Origin: Takifugu bimaculatus
Lineage: Eukaryota > Chordata > Actinopteri > Tetraodontiformes > Tetraodontidae
Assembly: GCA_004026145.2 (NCBI GenBank)
Contig: CP034989.1
Span: 4,965,749-5,029,748 of the forward strand
Length of the DNA stretch: 64,000 bases
Direction of reading: 5' to 3'
In this document: piece by piece, positions 1 through 12,663 of the stretch
How the letters are laid out: each line of letters opens with the position of its first letter
Numbering within the stretch: the first letter of the stretch is position 1
Notes under the pieces: generated by a model
Told to the model about the DNA's origin: nothing
The model's database searches: none
The model's input: the letters and a program-made list of their open reading frames with translations, nothing else
Translations under genes and position numbers: made by a program

Positions 1-1619
1 TAAAGTGAGGATTTGCTCATAATTTATTCAGAAGTAACAAAGTGTAACACAGAAAGCGTTCTGCTGAAACCTTTGTATCTGCTGTTGAAAAACCAGCATT
101 GTTCTTTTTTCCCCCTTGTTTGCATTGCTTCAATGGTTTTGCATTTTAAAATTTTCTTTTGAGAGCGTGGCGAATACAGGATGTTATAACGCGGACACTG
201 CATGCTCTGCAGAAACTGCTTCCTGCCTAGATGCAACATAGAAAGGAGCAAACCCGTAAAACACATCTGGAAACCAGACATTAAAGCCACAATGACTTTA
301 AATGATCAAGTTCTCAAGAAAGAAAAGACTTTAGGCAGATAATGATTGTTGGCATCTTCCCAATCCTGCAGCCTCTGCGTTTACAGGAACTTTACTCGAT
401 GCTGAAGAATCTAGGTGGTGCCATCTTTTAAACTTCTCAAGTGGGTGCAGAGAGGCTTTTCTCTCATCACCAGTGACATGATCCTGCATCTGTCCTCTTC
501 TTTACATAATGTGCTTTTAATACTTTCACTGTTTTCTACTTTAATTCGGTGTGTGGATGTCCTTGGAAACACTGTTTGAATGATGTATTTTCTGAAAAAA
601 CTGAAAAGCGTGAGTCGGTAAGAATATTGCCAGTATTCCGTCTCGGGGTGGTTTTTACTTCATTGTGTGGACCCATAGATTTCTAAATGTTTGTATATTT
701 TTAGTGGATGCATTTGAGTCATCCAACACATCCAGAAAACTGGCTGTGAACCAAGAAAGAAGGGTCCCCATTATAAGAATACCAGGAATTCTGTAGCACA
801 GTAGAGTTTCCTCTCATGTCTAAAAAATTCTTGCTTCCTGTCTACTGCGTGTGACTGCTTACATACTGTCACTCAGCATGTGGAATGATTTGAAATCATG
901 AGCACTGATAGTTTGTGATACAGGTGACATCACTGGTGAATAATTTCTGGTTTGCTCAACTGCTTCTCAAAGCACTATCATCAACAGAAATGTAGGTGTC
1001 TACACATAAACAATACCTGGCTACTAGAGCTTCTTTCTAGTTCAAAATATCCGCCTTTTCTGTTAAGCTTTAGGCATCTCCTTATCTATGAGTTCACTTA
1101 TAGAAATGTAAGACTGCAATGGGCCTAATAGCTTTGCAGTTTGCACTACATTTAACTTTTACTTTCTTGGAGTTGAGTTATGCACTTGTCTAAGTTCATG
1201 AAACACTGGTGACATGGCATCACAGTAGACCCTATTATTACTTTGGCAGTTCACCATCAAATATGATCAACCATCATTTGGTTGCGACATATAAGATAAA
1301 ATAACACAGGATGGATGAGGCACTAATAGCAAATCACTGGCAAAGTTGACATATAACATTGGAAGTAGACATGCATTCATATTGATATTGTGCTTTTTCC
1401 AGAAAATCTTATTTTTGTTGAAGTATTTATATTTTGTGTTGGTTATTACATATAGTGTTGTATTCATATTTTGGGTTTGTGCTTCCAGCAGTGTCTAGAG
1501 TGGTCTACTGTAATGCACCTTTTGTTAATTAAAATCCAGTCAGTGTTTTTGGGAGATCACTCTAGAGAGTTCACACAGATTGATCAGCAAGGATACCAAC
1601 ACTGGTCATCACCAATGTA

Positions 1620-2261
1620 CAGTGGGATCTCTACTTACGAATTTAATTCATTCCAGAAGTTGCTTCGTAACCTGAAAATTATGTAAGTAGAGACGCGTTT
1701 TCCATGTAAATGCCCTAATCCGTTCCAATCCCCCAAAAATTCGTACATAATGTTTTTTTATAAATCATAAAAATGCATCAAAACATGTAACAAATACATG
1801 TTACAATTAGATTACCGCACAATAAATGTAGGAATTCAGTGCAAGGCTTCTCCAGGAACAAAATGAACTTTATTACAGGCTTATCTTACATTAGCCGTCA
1901 TTACTGCCAACGAACGTTAACACTTGTGGGAACAATTCCATCTAATGGAAAACATACGAACACCCACAATAAATAAAAGTGAAACGAAGGCGACGCTGGG
2001 ATACACACAAACTTGTACATATTGACGTCCCTCCTAGCCAATGGGATGACAGGAAAATGCTAGGTGATAGCCAATGGCAGAGCAGCTACAAGCAAGTTTG
2101 TGTTTGCTAAACTCATCGAGCTGCGAGTAGCAGCGGTAGCGTATTTTTGACCTTCGTATCCTGAAATTTCCTTCAAAACAAGAGGAAATATTTTCCCATT
2201 GAGAAGCTTCGTAACCTGAAGAATTCGCATGTAGAGACGTTCGTAAGTAGAGGTCCCACTG
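1620..2261 (-). mobile_element. Tigger/pogo-like MITE, copy 1
   Basis: The ends are inverted repeats: CAGTGGGATCTCTACTTACG on the left and its complement (CGTAAGTAGAGGTCCCACTG) on the right. It is flanked by TA on both sides, the target site of Tc1/mariner/pogo elements. The body matches copies at 19511-20012 and, reversed, 44907-45712. Internal deletion leaves no transposase. Orientation is taken from copy 3, whose transposase fragment reads on the + strand. Confidence 0.85.
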
Positions 2262-3209
2262 TATCTGTGATCTGGCTTTTTTGTTAGTGAAATTTGCACA
2301 ATATATGCCATTCTATTGGTAAATCTTTCTAGGTAGGTAGGCTTGTTTAGAACCTATAGTTTAGTTTAGTTAGCTGCTGCTTCTTACTCTGCATCTGTTT
2401 CACCTGCTCCAAATGATATATTACTGTAGCTTTATAGTGACAATAAAGACTTTGCTTCTTCAAACAGGCTACTGGATACTAGGGAGACTTATGTTTAGAA
2501 CACCTGCCGATAATGCAGATTCCCTTCTGGTGTACAAATGCAAACTGAAACTTTTCTATGAGCACAATCTTTGAGTTTCCATTCAAGTCTGGTAATAAAC
2601 ATGTATGCACATCCGCCCACACACCCACGTTCTCTATTGTCACTCCATCTGTGCTACTCTGGCAGTTGGTGGGTGTTGTTATTGCATTAGCCCCTCAGTG
2701 GACTACAGGATGCTTTGGTTCAGGTACAACCTCCCCTGCACACTCAGTTATACACGTACACACACCGGATACACAATCTTGAAGCCAGCCTGGGGCCATT
2801 CCTAATTTTAAAGGCCAGCACAGACACAAAGAAGCACACATAGGAGAATAAACTGTTGTATTTGCATCTTGTATTTGTCAAGATGTTTTACTATATCAAA
2901 TGGTGACTTTGCCAAAATTGACTGATGAATGTATATGCAACAGGTTTGGTGACCTGATTGTGGTGTAGATTTAACTTCTGCCAAATAAGCTTAATTTTTA
3001 TGATTAGCTTTTTGTTTTGTGATTTTTATGACTTTGTATAGGAACGTAACTGTTTTACCTGAAGAAAAAGACAGCGTACAGCCATACGAATACATCATCT
3101 GTGTGTCGTTTGCTGTAGCAATGGAAAACTTGATAATTTCTTAGTTGGAAATTGTGAAGATGCATCATTAGGTATTTGGTTTGCAGGATCAGGCAAAATA
3201 ATTAGTCTG

Positions 3210-3327
<118 letters not shown>

Positions 3328-4224
3328 AACATTATGCAAGCAAAAAATAATCATGCAGCACCGTAAGAAATTAATTTAAATTAATTTAATAGTTTAATAG
3401 TTGTATAAATTGCTATAGTGTGCAGTAGGAGAGAGCAGTTTGTGATGTCAGTAGCGCCTGCTTGTGGGCAACCATTTCCTCTTTCACCCCAGCGCATGAC
3501 TGGTGGATTCCAGTGCATCCAGAAATAGCTGCCACAATCTGCATTTTAAAGGTGCACATATGTGTTTCTGAGGTAAAAGGCCATAGTGTACCCACCGTCC
3601 AGACTTTACCTGGGATTGAGGTGACCTATGATAGATAATACTGGTGCGTTTATGGCCTAGGCCAATTCATACTCCAGGGTATCAACTATGATTAGGTTTA
3701 CAATTTTAAATGAAGCACTTACCCCAAACAACATAATGCATTTATTATATAAAGTTGGACCAACTTGACTTTTATGTTACTGTTATAATGTTCACAAAGC
3801 AGTTTGCCTTTGTTATGCGTATGATTATGATTATGATTATGCATGGTGTTTTACTTTGTTGTTCTTGGGCCACAAGGTTGACCTTTTACATCATGCCACA
3901 ACAATCCATAAAGAAGTTAGACAGTGAGGTAGCAGCCACAGCTAAATCAACAGTAGCGATGGACGAGTTTGCAAAATTCTTCCGTGAGCAGCATCGCGGT
4001 GATCTTTGCCTCGTTCCAAAAATACTTTGCCATTGAAGGTTCTTACCAGTTGCTACCACATGCAACAGACTGTAATCAACGTGATTCTTCTACTTCTAGG
4101 TCAGCAAAATATAAGTGAAATATAGTGCATCTACAGATGGCATTATAGGCCTGCTCTCCATCCAGATGCTCTCATGAATCAACTCACAACATAGATATCT
4201 GACAAGTGTTAGTTTGGCTACATT

Positions 4225-4325
4225 CGGGTAAATCAAGAGCTTCGCCTTCTGGCTCAGCTCGGCTGTCTGGGCATCCCTCCTGAAGCTGCCGCCCCCGCGA
4301 CCCAGACCCGGATAAGCGGGAGAGA
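4225..4325. repeat. LINE-tail-like repeat fragment
   Basis: GC-rich segment containing GCCCCCGCGACCCAGACCCG and then GGATAAGCGG. I recognise this string as a very common teleost repeat tail, probably from a non-LTR element. The family was not established. Confidence 0.4.
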
Positions 4326-5031
4326 ACACAACAAATGTGACTGTATACCTAAATTATCATAAAGTGATCCTTTTATCCACTCATTTCTGAACTGAACTAT
4401 GCACACATGTTCCTAACTGGGGCAAGTAAAATGGTGTGATTTCTTAAGGGAGATTTAGGGATACCCTCCTCTTTGCTGCTTTGATGGTTTCCCTGGAATG
4501 TGAAAAAAATCCTCTCCTAGTACAAAGGCTGAGTCAGTATAGTTTTCAGACAGACAAACTGCTCCAGGGAGCAGTTACTCATATCCCCAAGGGGTACAAC
4601 GTGTCATGATGTGTATTCACATACAGAAAGTGCTGTGAAAACCAGGTTATTTGGCTAGAACTTTGCAGCTAAAATCTTCCCTGGGGAGGATTTTGCAAAG
4701 TTTTACATATTCCACATACCCTTTGCAAGTGGTGAAACAGCTTTGTACTGCCTTTCACTGCGCCCAGCTTTCAGCACATTTTGCATATAATGTCATTTTG
4801 ACCGGTGTCAGTCTTAACACAGGACTTTCATCTCTCCATTACATCTGCTTGCCTTTTGTTTGTTTTGTTTTTAAGACTGAACAAATTCTTGCTCATGTAA
4901 AATCGTCAAAGCATCTTTTATAGACTAACAATACAATAATAAAGTGACCACTGGTTACAGCATGAAATGGTTGTTCAGAAAATAAATCAATATGCACAGT
5001 ACCTATATGTTGAAACATAGCATTATTATTA

Positions 5032-6778
5032 AGGATGGGGCTGATCTGATCCGGTGTCGGTATCGGCTTCCGATACCAATGTAATTCATCAGAAATTTCT
5101 GTCTGCTGAGATTTACTCTACAAATGATTCCTGCCAGCATGTCTGCTAACTGGCTGCAAACTGTTGAATAGATTTCCAGAACAGAGATGTGTCTTTAGCG
5201 ATGAGAGAATGGAGATACTATTTTACAGCTAGCATTGAGCAAGCTAGCATTTAGCAGGTGTAGAGCTATCGAACTTTTCCACACAATGTGTGCACTTTGT
5301 ATATACTTGAAACTTTGCAAAACAAGATGTCAACGTGTAATTTTTACAAAGCCAGTATTCTAATCGAACATTTGAAAAACAAACAAAAAATGCGTCGAAG
5401 AACACTCAAAATATTTTGCCACCGAACAGAAACATGAAAAGAGCTGTCTGGATTTGTTTTCAGGATAAGATTTTCCCTGCCATCAGGATTTCCTGTTTAT
5501 CTGACATCCTTTTCTGACCTCACACATGCATACATACAGTTACAAGAAAAATGTATGTGAACCCTTTGGGATTACTTGGTTTTCTGCATAAATTACCGAT
5601 AGTCATAAAATATGTTCTGATCTTTATCTAAGTCACATCATTAGACAAGGACAATCTGCTATAACTAATACTACACAAAACATGATACGTTTTCATGTTT
5701 TTAATTGAACACATGTAAACAATTCACAGTGCAGGGTGGAAAAAGTATGTGAACCTTTGGATATAATAACTGGTTGACCCTAATTTGGCAGCAATAATCT
5801 CAACCAAATATTTCCTGTGGATGCAGATCAGACCTGCACAACAGTTAGGAAGAATTTTGGACCATTCCTCTGTACAAAACTTTTTCAGTTCAGCAATTTT
5901 TATTGGGATGTCTGGTGTGAATCGCTCTCTTGAGGTCATGAAACAGCATCTCAATCATGTTGTGTTCAGGACTCAGATTGAGGTCAGGACTGGGCAGCTC
6001 CAGAAGGTGTATTTTCTTCCGTTGAAGCCATTCTGTTGTTGATTTACTTCAATACTTTGGGTCGTTGTCCCATTGTGACACCAATCCTCTGTTGACCTTC
6101 AGTTTGCAGACAGATGGTCTTAAGTTTTCCTGCGAAATGTCTTGATAAACTTGGAAATTCATTTTTCCATCGATTACAGCAATCCTTCTAGGCCCTGAGG
6201 CAGAAAATCAGCCTCAAACCATGATGCCCCTCCACCAAATTTCACAGTTGGGATGAGGATTTGATGTTGTGTGCTTTTTTCTCCACACGCAATGTTGTGT
6301 GTTCCTTCCAAACAACTCCATTTTGGTTTAATCTGTCCACAAAATATTTTGCCAGTAGTGCTCACAGTCATCTTCACAGGACCACCATACCAAGGGAGAA
6401 TAGGAACAGTGCTGAACTTTCTCACATTAAGTGAACTCCAGGTTGGCTGCAATTTGCTCTTGGAGAAGTCATTAGCATGGGGTTCACGTACTTTTTCCAC
6501 CCTGCACTGTGAATTTTTACATGTTGTTTTCAATGAAAACATGAAAACTTATTTTTTCTGCACTATTACTTTAAGCAGGCTGTGTTTGTCTAGGGATGTG
6601 ACTTTGATGAAGTCATGAAGATCAGAACATATTTTATGATCAGTTTATGCAGAAATCCAAGTAATCCCAAAGAGTTCTGATACTTTTTCTTGCAACTGTA
6701 TTTATCCACATATCCAAATTTGGGTATTGGGATCTGATGGGAAGTGAAAAAAATGTGGATCGGTGTATCCCTATATGA
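5032..6778. mobile_element. hAT-like element remnants flanking a nested Tc1 insertion
   Basis: The left part has GGTGTCGGTATCGGCTTCCG at about 5058-5077. The right part ends GTGGATCGGTGTATCCCTAT at about 6753-6772. Such 'ggtatcgg...gatcggtgcatccct' ends are typical of teleost hAT-type elements. The Tc1-like fossil at 5537-6698 lies between the halves. The exact outer ends and 8-bp duplication are not clear. Confidence 0.4.
5537..6698 (-). pseudogene. degenerate Tc1-like transposon with broken transposase
   Basis: The ends are inverted: CAGTTACAAGAAAAATGTAT on the left and CTTTTTCTTGCAACTG on the right, each flanked by TA. On the - strand, pieces of a Tc1-family DDE transposase remain: IPTVKFGGG near 6250 (usually followed by the MVWG block, here frameshifted), and EEWSKILPNCCAGL with LVEIIAAKLGSTSY near 5770-5870, the C-terminal end of Tc1 transposases. 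There are several frameshifts and stops. Length is 1162 bp, below the usual 1.3-1.6 kb. Confidence 0.85.
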
Positions 6779-8764
6779 TATCATGTATAACTGACTGAAA
6801 ACAGATAGCCATTTTTTTCTGTCCAACTTAATCTTCCCTAGTACAGAATGCAGATTTTCCTTTGAACATTTGTCCAACAATAGTCGTTAGGTAGGCACAG
6901 GCAGCCAATGTAATTACAACTCAACATTTATATTTATCTTAAAGTGATTATTAATCTGCTTTACATAACTTTTAACTTAAAATTGTCTATTGTTATCTAT
7001 ACTATTTTAAATGGTCTTAATTACTTTTGCAAAATAAATATGTTTAAATCAGTTGGTATGTGACGGATGGAAAAGATTTTAATTTTGAGATTTTTCTCCA
7101 GAGATCCTCCATGATCTACACTGTATAGGTGCCTGCATTAACAATTCTGAAATAATTACAAAAGAAGAAGAGGTTTTTGGAATCCTTCTGATTGGTAAAT
7201 TTAAATAATAAAAAAAAAGAATCTATGACTTTGTTTACAGTAAATGTACGTCTACCATTTACCATTTTCAAACCATTAGTATAGTGTAGTATAGTATACA
7301 TCAGAAACGTTAGACTGGAAACACATTTGAACATGTCAATATACAGTATATTGTCTGTTGATTTGCTCACAAATATAATTTTTATATGAGTTAGTGTTTT
7401 AGTGTAATTGACTTAATTTGTGTTGAAAAGTAAAGTAATATTTACAATGCAGTCAAACATACAGAAAAGATTGTCCTTGTGCATTTTTTTCAATATGTAT
7501 GCACCCCCCCCATCAACAACTGTTTTTTTGTGTGGATATGACAAATGTACAAGCTGATGATTTGTTATATTTTGTTCTATTAACATGAATTCATTTTTTT
7601 GCAACTGAATAAAATGTGGTTTTGGGGTCAAGGGACAAAAGGAATATGAGATTTTGCTGAGTTAAAATATTAAGTATCCAGAAAGATGCATGAAGTTGTC
7701 AATTATCATGTTTCCTGTTGAGCTGGGAAAGGATGACAAGGGGAAGTCCTGTTTACGTCGTGTTCTTGAGGTTCCACTTGTATTATAATGTATTTCCTGC
7801 ATTTCATTGTGTCTGTCCATCATTAATCTAGTGATAACTTGGGTGCAAGTTGGTCTTCCTCAGTGGACAGTAAATTATTTATAGCTTATCCTCGCTGACA
7901 TGTTTATCTTATTTAGACCCATTAGACTGAACCTGATTTCTGATCATTTACATGGCACAGTATACAGTGTAGGGCCCAACGATGAACTGGCAACTTACTT
8001 ACTTCTTTTATTCCTTATGTAAAGTGCGTGCTGTGTGTATTTAGTGTTTGTGGTTAGTGCATGGAGTGTGGAACAATCATTTGAATCATTTTAACTGAAA
8101 GATTTTCAAATGGAAAGCCTCTCCCTGTCTGACTATTAGAAGAGACAATGTGACCAACAGTATGGGCGAAATAAGTCAATCATTGGCAGCTGGTGAGAAA
8201 TATTTTTTTTTTAGGGCTGATGTAACTGTAGATTTCCCTGCACAATCCATTTTTCAGAATTTAAATCAACAGCCACGCTTTAGGTCTGCTGGTGATGATA
8301 AGGTCATGCTGGTCAGGGCTCTGTAAGACAGATTTTCTCTTCCGTCGTCCTTCTTGCGAACAAGTACATACTGGTAAATAAAGATCTCACCGAATTAAGT
8401 GGAAGCCAATGGATTCACTGACTGCTCCCGCAATTTTTGCAGAAATTTGCTGTTGCAAGGACAATATTTTCACTGCTCCAAAACCATAAAATTGTGTTTG
8501 GCCATACTGTATATTTCTTACCGTAATTTGCCCTAGCAACCATAGACTATTTTGCTGCACTGCTGGGGCACTCGAGGATGGAAAATATGACTCTTTCTGT
8601 GGAAATTCACTGGTGAATGAATGTCAGTTAGTAAAAATGTAGTTTATATAATGCATATAATATGGGTTTCAAATCTAATGGCTCTGTTTTTGAGACTTAA
8701 AAAAGAGTATTAGAGAAAAAAATGAGTGAGAAGATTTTTTTTTTTACACTTTGAGAACATTGAA

Positions 8765-8850
8765 AATTTGAAGAATAAAGTCAAAATACAATATTGAGAA
8801 TAAAGTCAAAATATGATGTTGAGAGAAAGTTGACATTTTGAGACTTTAAC
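8765..8850. repeat. short tandem AGAATAAAGTCAAAAT-type repeat
   Basis: Two near-identical copies of AATAAAGTCAAAATA, then weaker ones, over about 85 bases. Low complexity. Confidence 0.6.
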
Positions 8851-9611
8851 GGCCAATGCATGGCTCCATAACGGCTCCTAAGAAATGCCATGCGGGTGAA
8901 GTTATACTCTGGCCTTGGCTTTAGTTACAAAGAAACACTTAATCTACTATTCATACTCTATAGCTTACAACCACATCTGTATCTGTATTAGGACTTTGAA
9001 GTGACTGCCAAAAAAAGAATGATCGCATGATTATCCTCAGTTTGACACTTGTTTTGTAAAATAAAAATTGCTGATCTTTGGAATTTCCACACCTGCAAAA
9101 AATATTAACTAATACTAACAATAATGAATTCATGCAGAATGTAACATTTTTCAAGGAATTGGACGTGTGAAACAAACACCACACAAACCCTTTTTGTTCA
9201 CTTGTTGCCATCCATTTGTTACAATGAATCCTCCTCTTCTTTGTGTGGATTTATAGGTGGTATTTTGTTACAGTAAATATACAATCAATGCTTTGACAGT
9301 TTAGCTGGCGCTCATTTCAAAACAGCGCCACTACCACTACTGGTGGTCTTGTACAACTGCAGTTACATATGACAGGAATGACAGATCTTGAAGGGAATTG
9401 AATTTTGATTGAAAGTAGTCAGCCTGTGATCTGATAGCATTAAGGAATTTGGTGGTGGCTGCTGCCACCAACAAGGATATTTTGGATCTCCTTACATTGT
9501 GCTGTGTCATAGAAATGGAATGAACTTTCCTGTATTTAAAGGCCAGATAATTAAAATGTAAAACTCATTAGCATGTAATATTTGGAAAAATTATTTTCCC
9601 AAATAATTTCC

Positions 9612-9643
9612 TCACCCAGTCCCCAGTGTTGGGGATTGGGTGA
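9612..9643. repeat. short inverted repeat (hairpin)
   Basis: Arms TCACCCAGTCCCCA and TGGGGATTGGGTGA pair with one mismatch around a 4-base loop. No terminator-type role is expected in a vertebrate genome. It may be the remains of a foldback element. Confidence 0.6.
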
Positions 9644-10084
9644 AGAACCAGAGGGTTCTTGGTTTAAGCCCCAGGTCCAGACAAATCTACATTTTAAGTG
9701 ACTGGGTGCAAATTTGTGTGTTCCTGTATGCAGGAAGATGAGCTTCTGGTGGTGAAGTTCTTCTGCTTTGTCATTGTACTACTGATATACTCAGTACTGA
9801 ACAATGGAGAAATCTCCTCAATAACCAGCATCAAATAAACTTTTAACTCCTACATTTAGCATAGTTAATACACAGTTGACAAGCAGAAAACCAGTTGGGG
9901 ATATCCACTAAGTTGAGCCATGAATAGTCTTAGCTTGTGATGCATTTCTTAATCGTTTCAAAGGTAATTGAGAAGTTTGCTGTCCCAATGTTACAAAACA
10001 CCCTCTTTTTAAAATATGATCAATCTTGTGTATGTACAAATACAAACAGCTTGACCTGGTCTATGTGTTTTTCTGTCTCTGCAG

Positions 10085-12663
10085 TGGAGGGTGAGGGTCA
10101 AGGTCGCATTCTTCAGCGGTTTCCTGAGAAAGACTGGGAGGACAGTCCATTCCCACAAGGCGTAGAGCTTGTAAGTCTTATGTTCCTGTGTAAATTGGAG
10201 GCTAAAGTGGAACACACTACATATTTTCATTTAATGATACATTCATGTACAGTTATCACTGAGGACAAAAAGGCTACTTTTGTGCTTTTGAGATACAAGA
10301 ACACAGCACTTATAATTTTTAAGAGGACAAAGTCAGATTACTATCACAACCCATGCATATCACTGAGTTAGAGATTAAGGAAGGATTGCCTGTCAACACA
10401 CTTGAAAGGTAATTTAAATAGCTTTAAGTTGTTTTAACCATTTATTTGTTTTCTTCAGAATGCTGTATGCTTTGTATAAATATTAAATATTAATACCATT
10501 TATAATAGAAACAGCCAGGTGTTTTACTATTTTTTTCTTAACATGTTTAGTTATAGTCAAACTTCTGGGCCTCATGTGGCACTTAAAAGCATGCTAAAAT
10601 ATTTCTGATTGTGTCAATTTGTATACATTACATGAAGCTATCTTTCATGTGTCTCTGTACAAAAATCAAGTCAATAAAATCTTCTTTAATCCTAACTACA
10701 AAAAACAATGATTGCATCATTGTCTACAAAATGTTATTAGTTTTAGTGAATACAAAAGGCGTGAATATTAATGTATTTTCAACATCAGTTACTGCTTAAT
10801 TCCAATTGATGTGTCATTGTTTATTGATTGAGTACCAATATGAATTAAAAATGAGCTTTTCCTCCTCTAGTTTTGTCAGCCCAGTGGTTGGGGCTTGGTT
10901 CCTGAGCAGCAGCCTGCTTCCTTCTTCGTAGCTGTTTTGACTGACATCAACTCGGAGCGTCACTATTGTTCCTGTTTTACATTTTGGGAAGGCTTGGACA
11001 TCTCACAGGTTTGATCAGTTATCTTCATTGTCTTTATTTTTATACTGTAATTGGCCCACTTTAGTTCGGCCAATTCGCCTGTTTCCAAAATGCATGCCTT
11101 TAGACTTTGAGAGGAAGCTGAAGTACCCGGAGAAAGTCCACCTAGACATGAAAACACACAATAGCGCCCTTGACCTTCTTCTTGGGAGGGTACAGTGCTA
11201 ATTACTGTTCCTTTTTGCCACTTATTAGCCCCTTATTAGCAGAATGGTGAAATGGAGAAACACACATATTCTCACTATTATTTGTGATTTGTTGATTATG
11301 ATGTATAAAGATATGTGTTACATTCAAGCCTTAACGGGGGGTTAATGTAAAGACTAACAAACCACCAGGGAAAGACTGATACAGCCTGTCAAGATAGTGC
11401 TTTATTTCTTAACAGGAAATACGTGCATATATCAGGAGTGGAGGGAGAGGTGGAACAAATGGGTCTGTGCCAAAACAAAAGTCAAAAAACGGGGCATCTT
11501 AAAAGAAACACCAACAACTCCCCTGACACATAACAATATGCCACCCAAAATCTAATGAATAAACAAAATCTAACAAATTGATATATATCTGTAGCCACGA
11601 CCATATCAAGTGCTGAATTATCTCTATAATTTTTCTTCATTCACTATTAAGATGCTATTTTAGTCCTATATTTATACATTAATAACTTAATTTTCAATGT
11701 GCAGTAACTGAATCATTAAGAAAAATGTGTTTGCACTTTGACCCAACACAGTATCAAGATTAAAGCTGCAAACAGCATTGATCAGGCCCTCCTGCCCCCA
11801 CACCCATCAGAGAAGTGCCAATCAAACATGACTTTGGGGCTGCTTCTACGTAAATTTGTGTGCGGCGCTACAGAGCTTCTTTACAACACATCCCCAAGAT
11901 ATGTTTTTGTAGGTCTTGGAACATTACAAATATGTACATACTCACAAACATCTGCCCAACCTAGTCCAGGGGCTGCTTCCTTGAATGTATCTAGGATCTA
12001 CTATCTACTTTAACACAAGTAATTATTGGAGTCCGAGGCCAGTCAAACATATAAATTCTGAGGTGGATATTAAAGCATATTCGCAGTTAGCACATTTCCA
12101 TGAATGGTCATTTATATTTGCTGCACTGTCACACATAAGTTGAGACCACAATCACACATTGTTGACCCTGATTCTATATTTGTCCAAGTAACAGCCATTT
12201 CCTCTTTTATTGCACTTTCAATTTAAAATTTCTGATTTTTTCACTCTCACAAATACTTTTTTTTTACATCTTGGGTCGTTCCACAACCCCATAAAAATAT
12301 ATCTATTCATATTGATAGACAGATAGGTCTTAATATGAACAATATGTACTGGTATAAAAATGGAGTACATGTGTGTTATATATGTATGTACAGCAAATAC
12401 AACGTACAATGGTTGTACAGCAGCAGTGGGATATATACAAATCAAGCCTATAATAAATGTATAAGTACAGATCACAAGTTCATATATTAAGGAAGCTGAA
12501 AGCATGCCTCTGTTTCTTTCCTCCTCATTTTCAACTACAGAAAGCAGAGGCCAATGAGACGGACGAAGCAGATGAGGAGCCGACCGTTGTTCTGGCAGCC
12601 CAGGTGTTTGCACCTAAAAGCTTGGTGCTTGTGTCCCGCCTGGATCACAATGAGGTTTTTAAG
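10085..12663 (+). CDS. sbf1: sbf1 exons 2-4: uDENN domain
   Basis: Exon 2 is 10085-10170 (starts two bases into a codon, ends in phase 0, donor GTAAGT). Exon 3 is 10871-11008 and encodes [19 protein letters not shown] followed by [20 protein letters not shown]. Exon 4 is 12541-12663, an acidic linker (ETDEADEEP) followed by [20 protein letters not shown]. These are the conserved uDENN blocks of SBF1. Intron 3 (11009-12540) has no coding signal. Confidence 0.95.
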
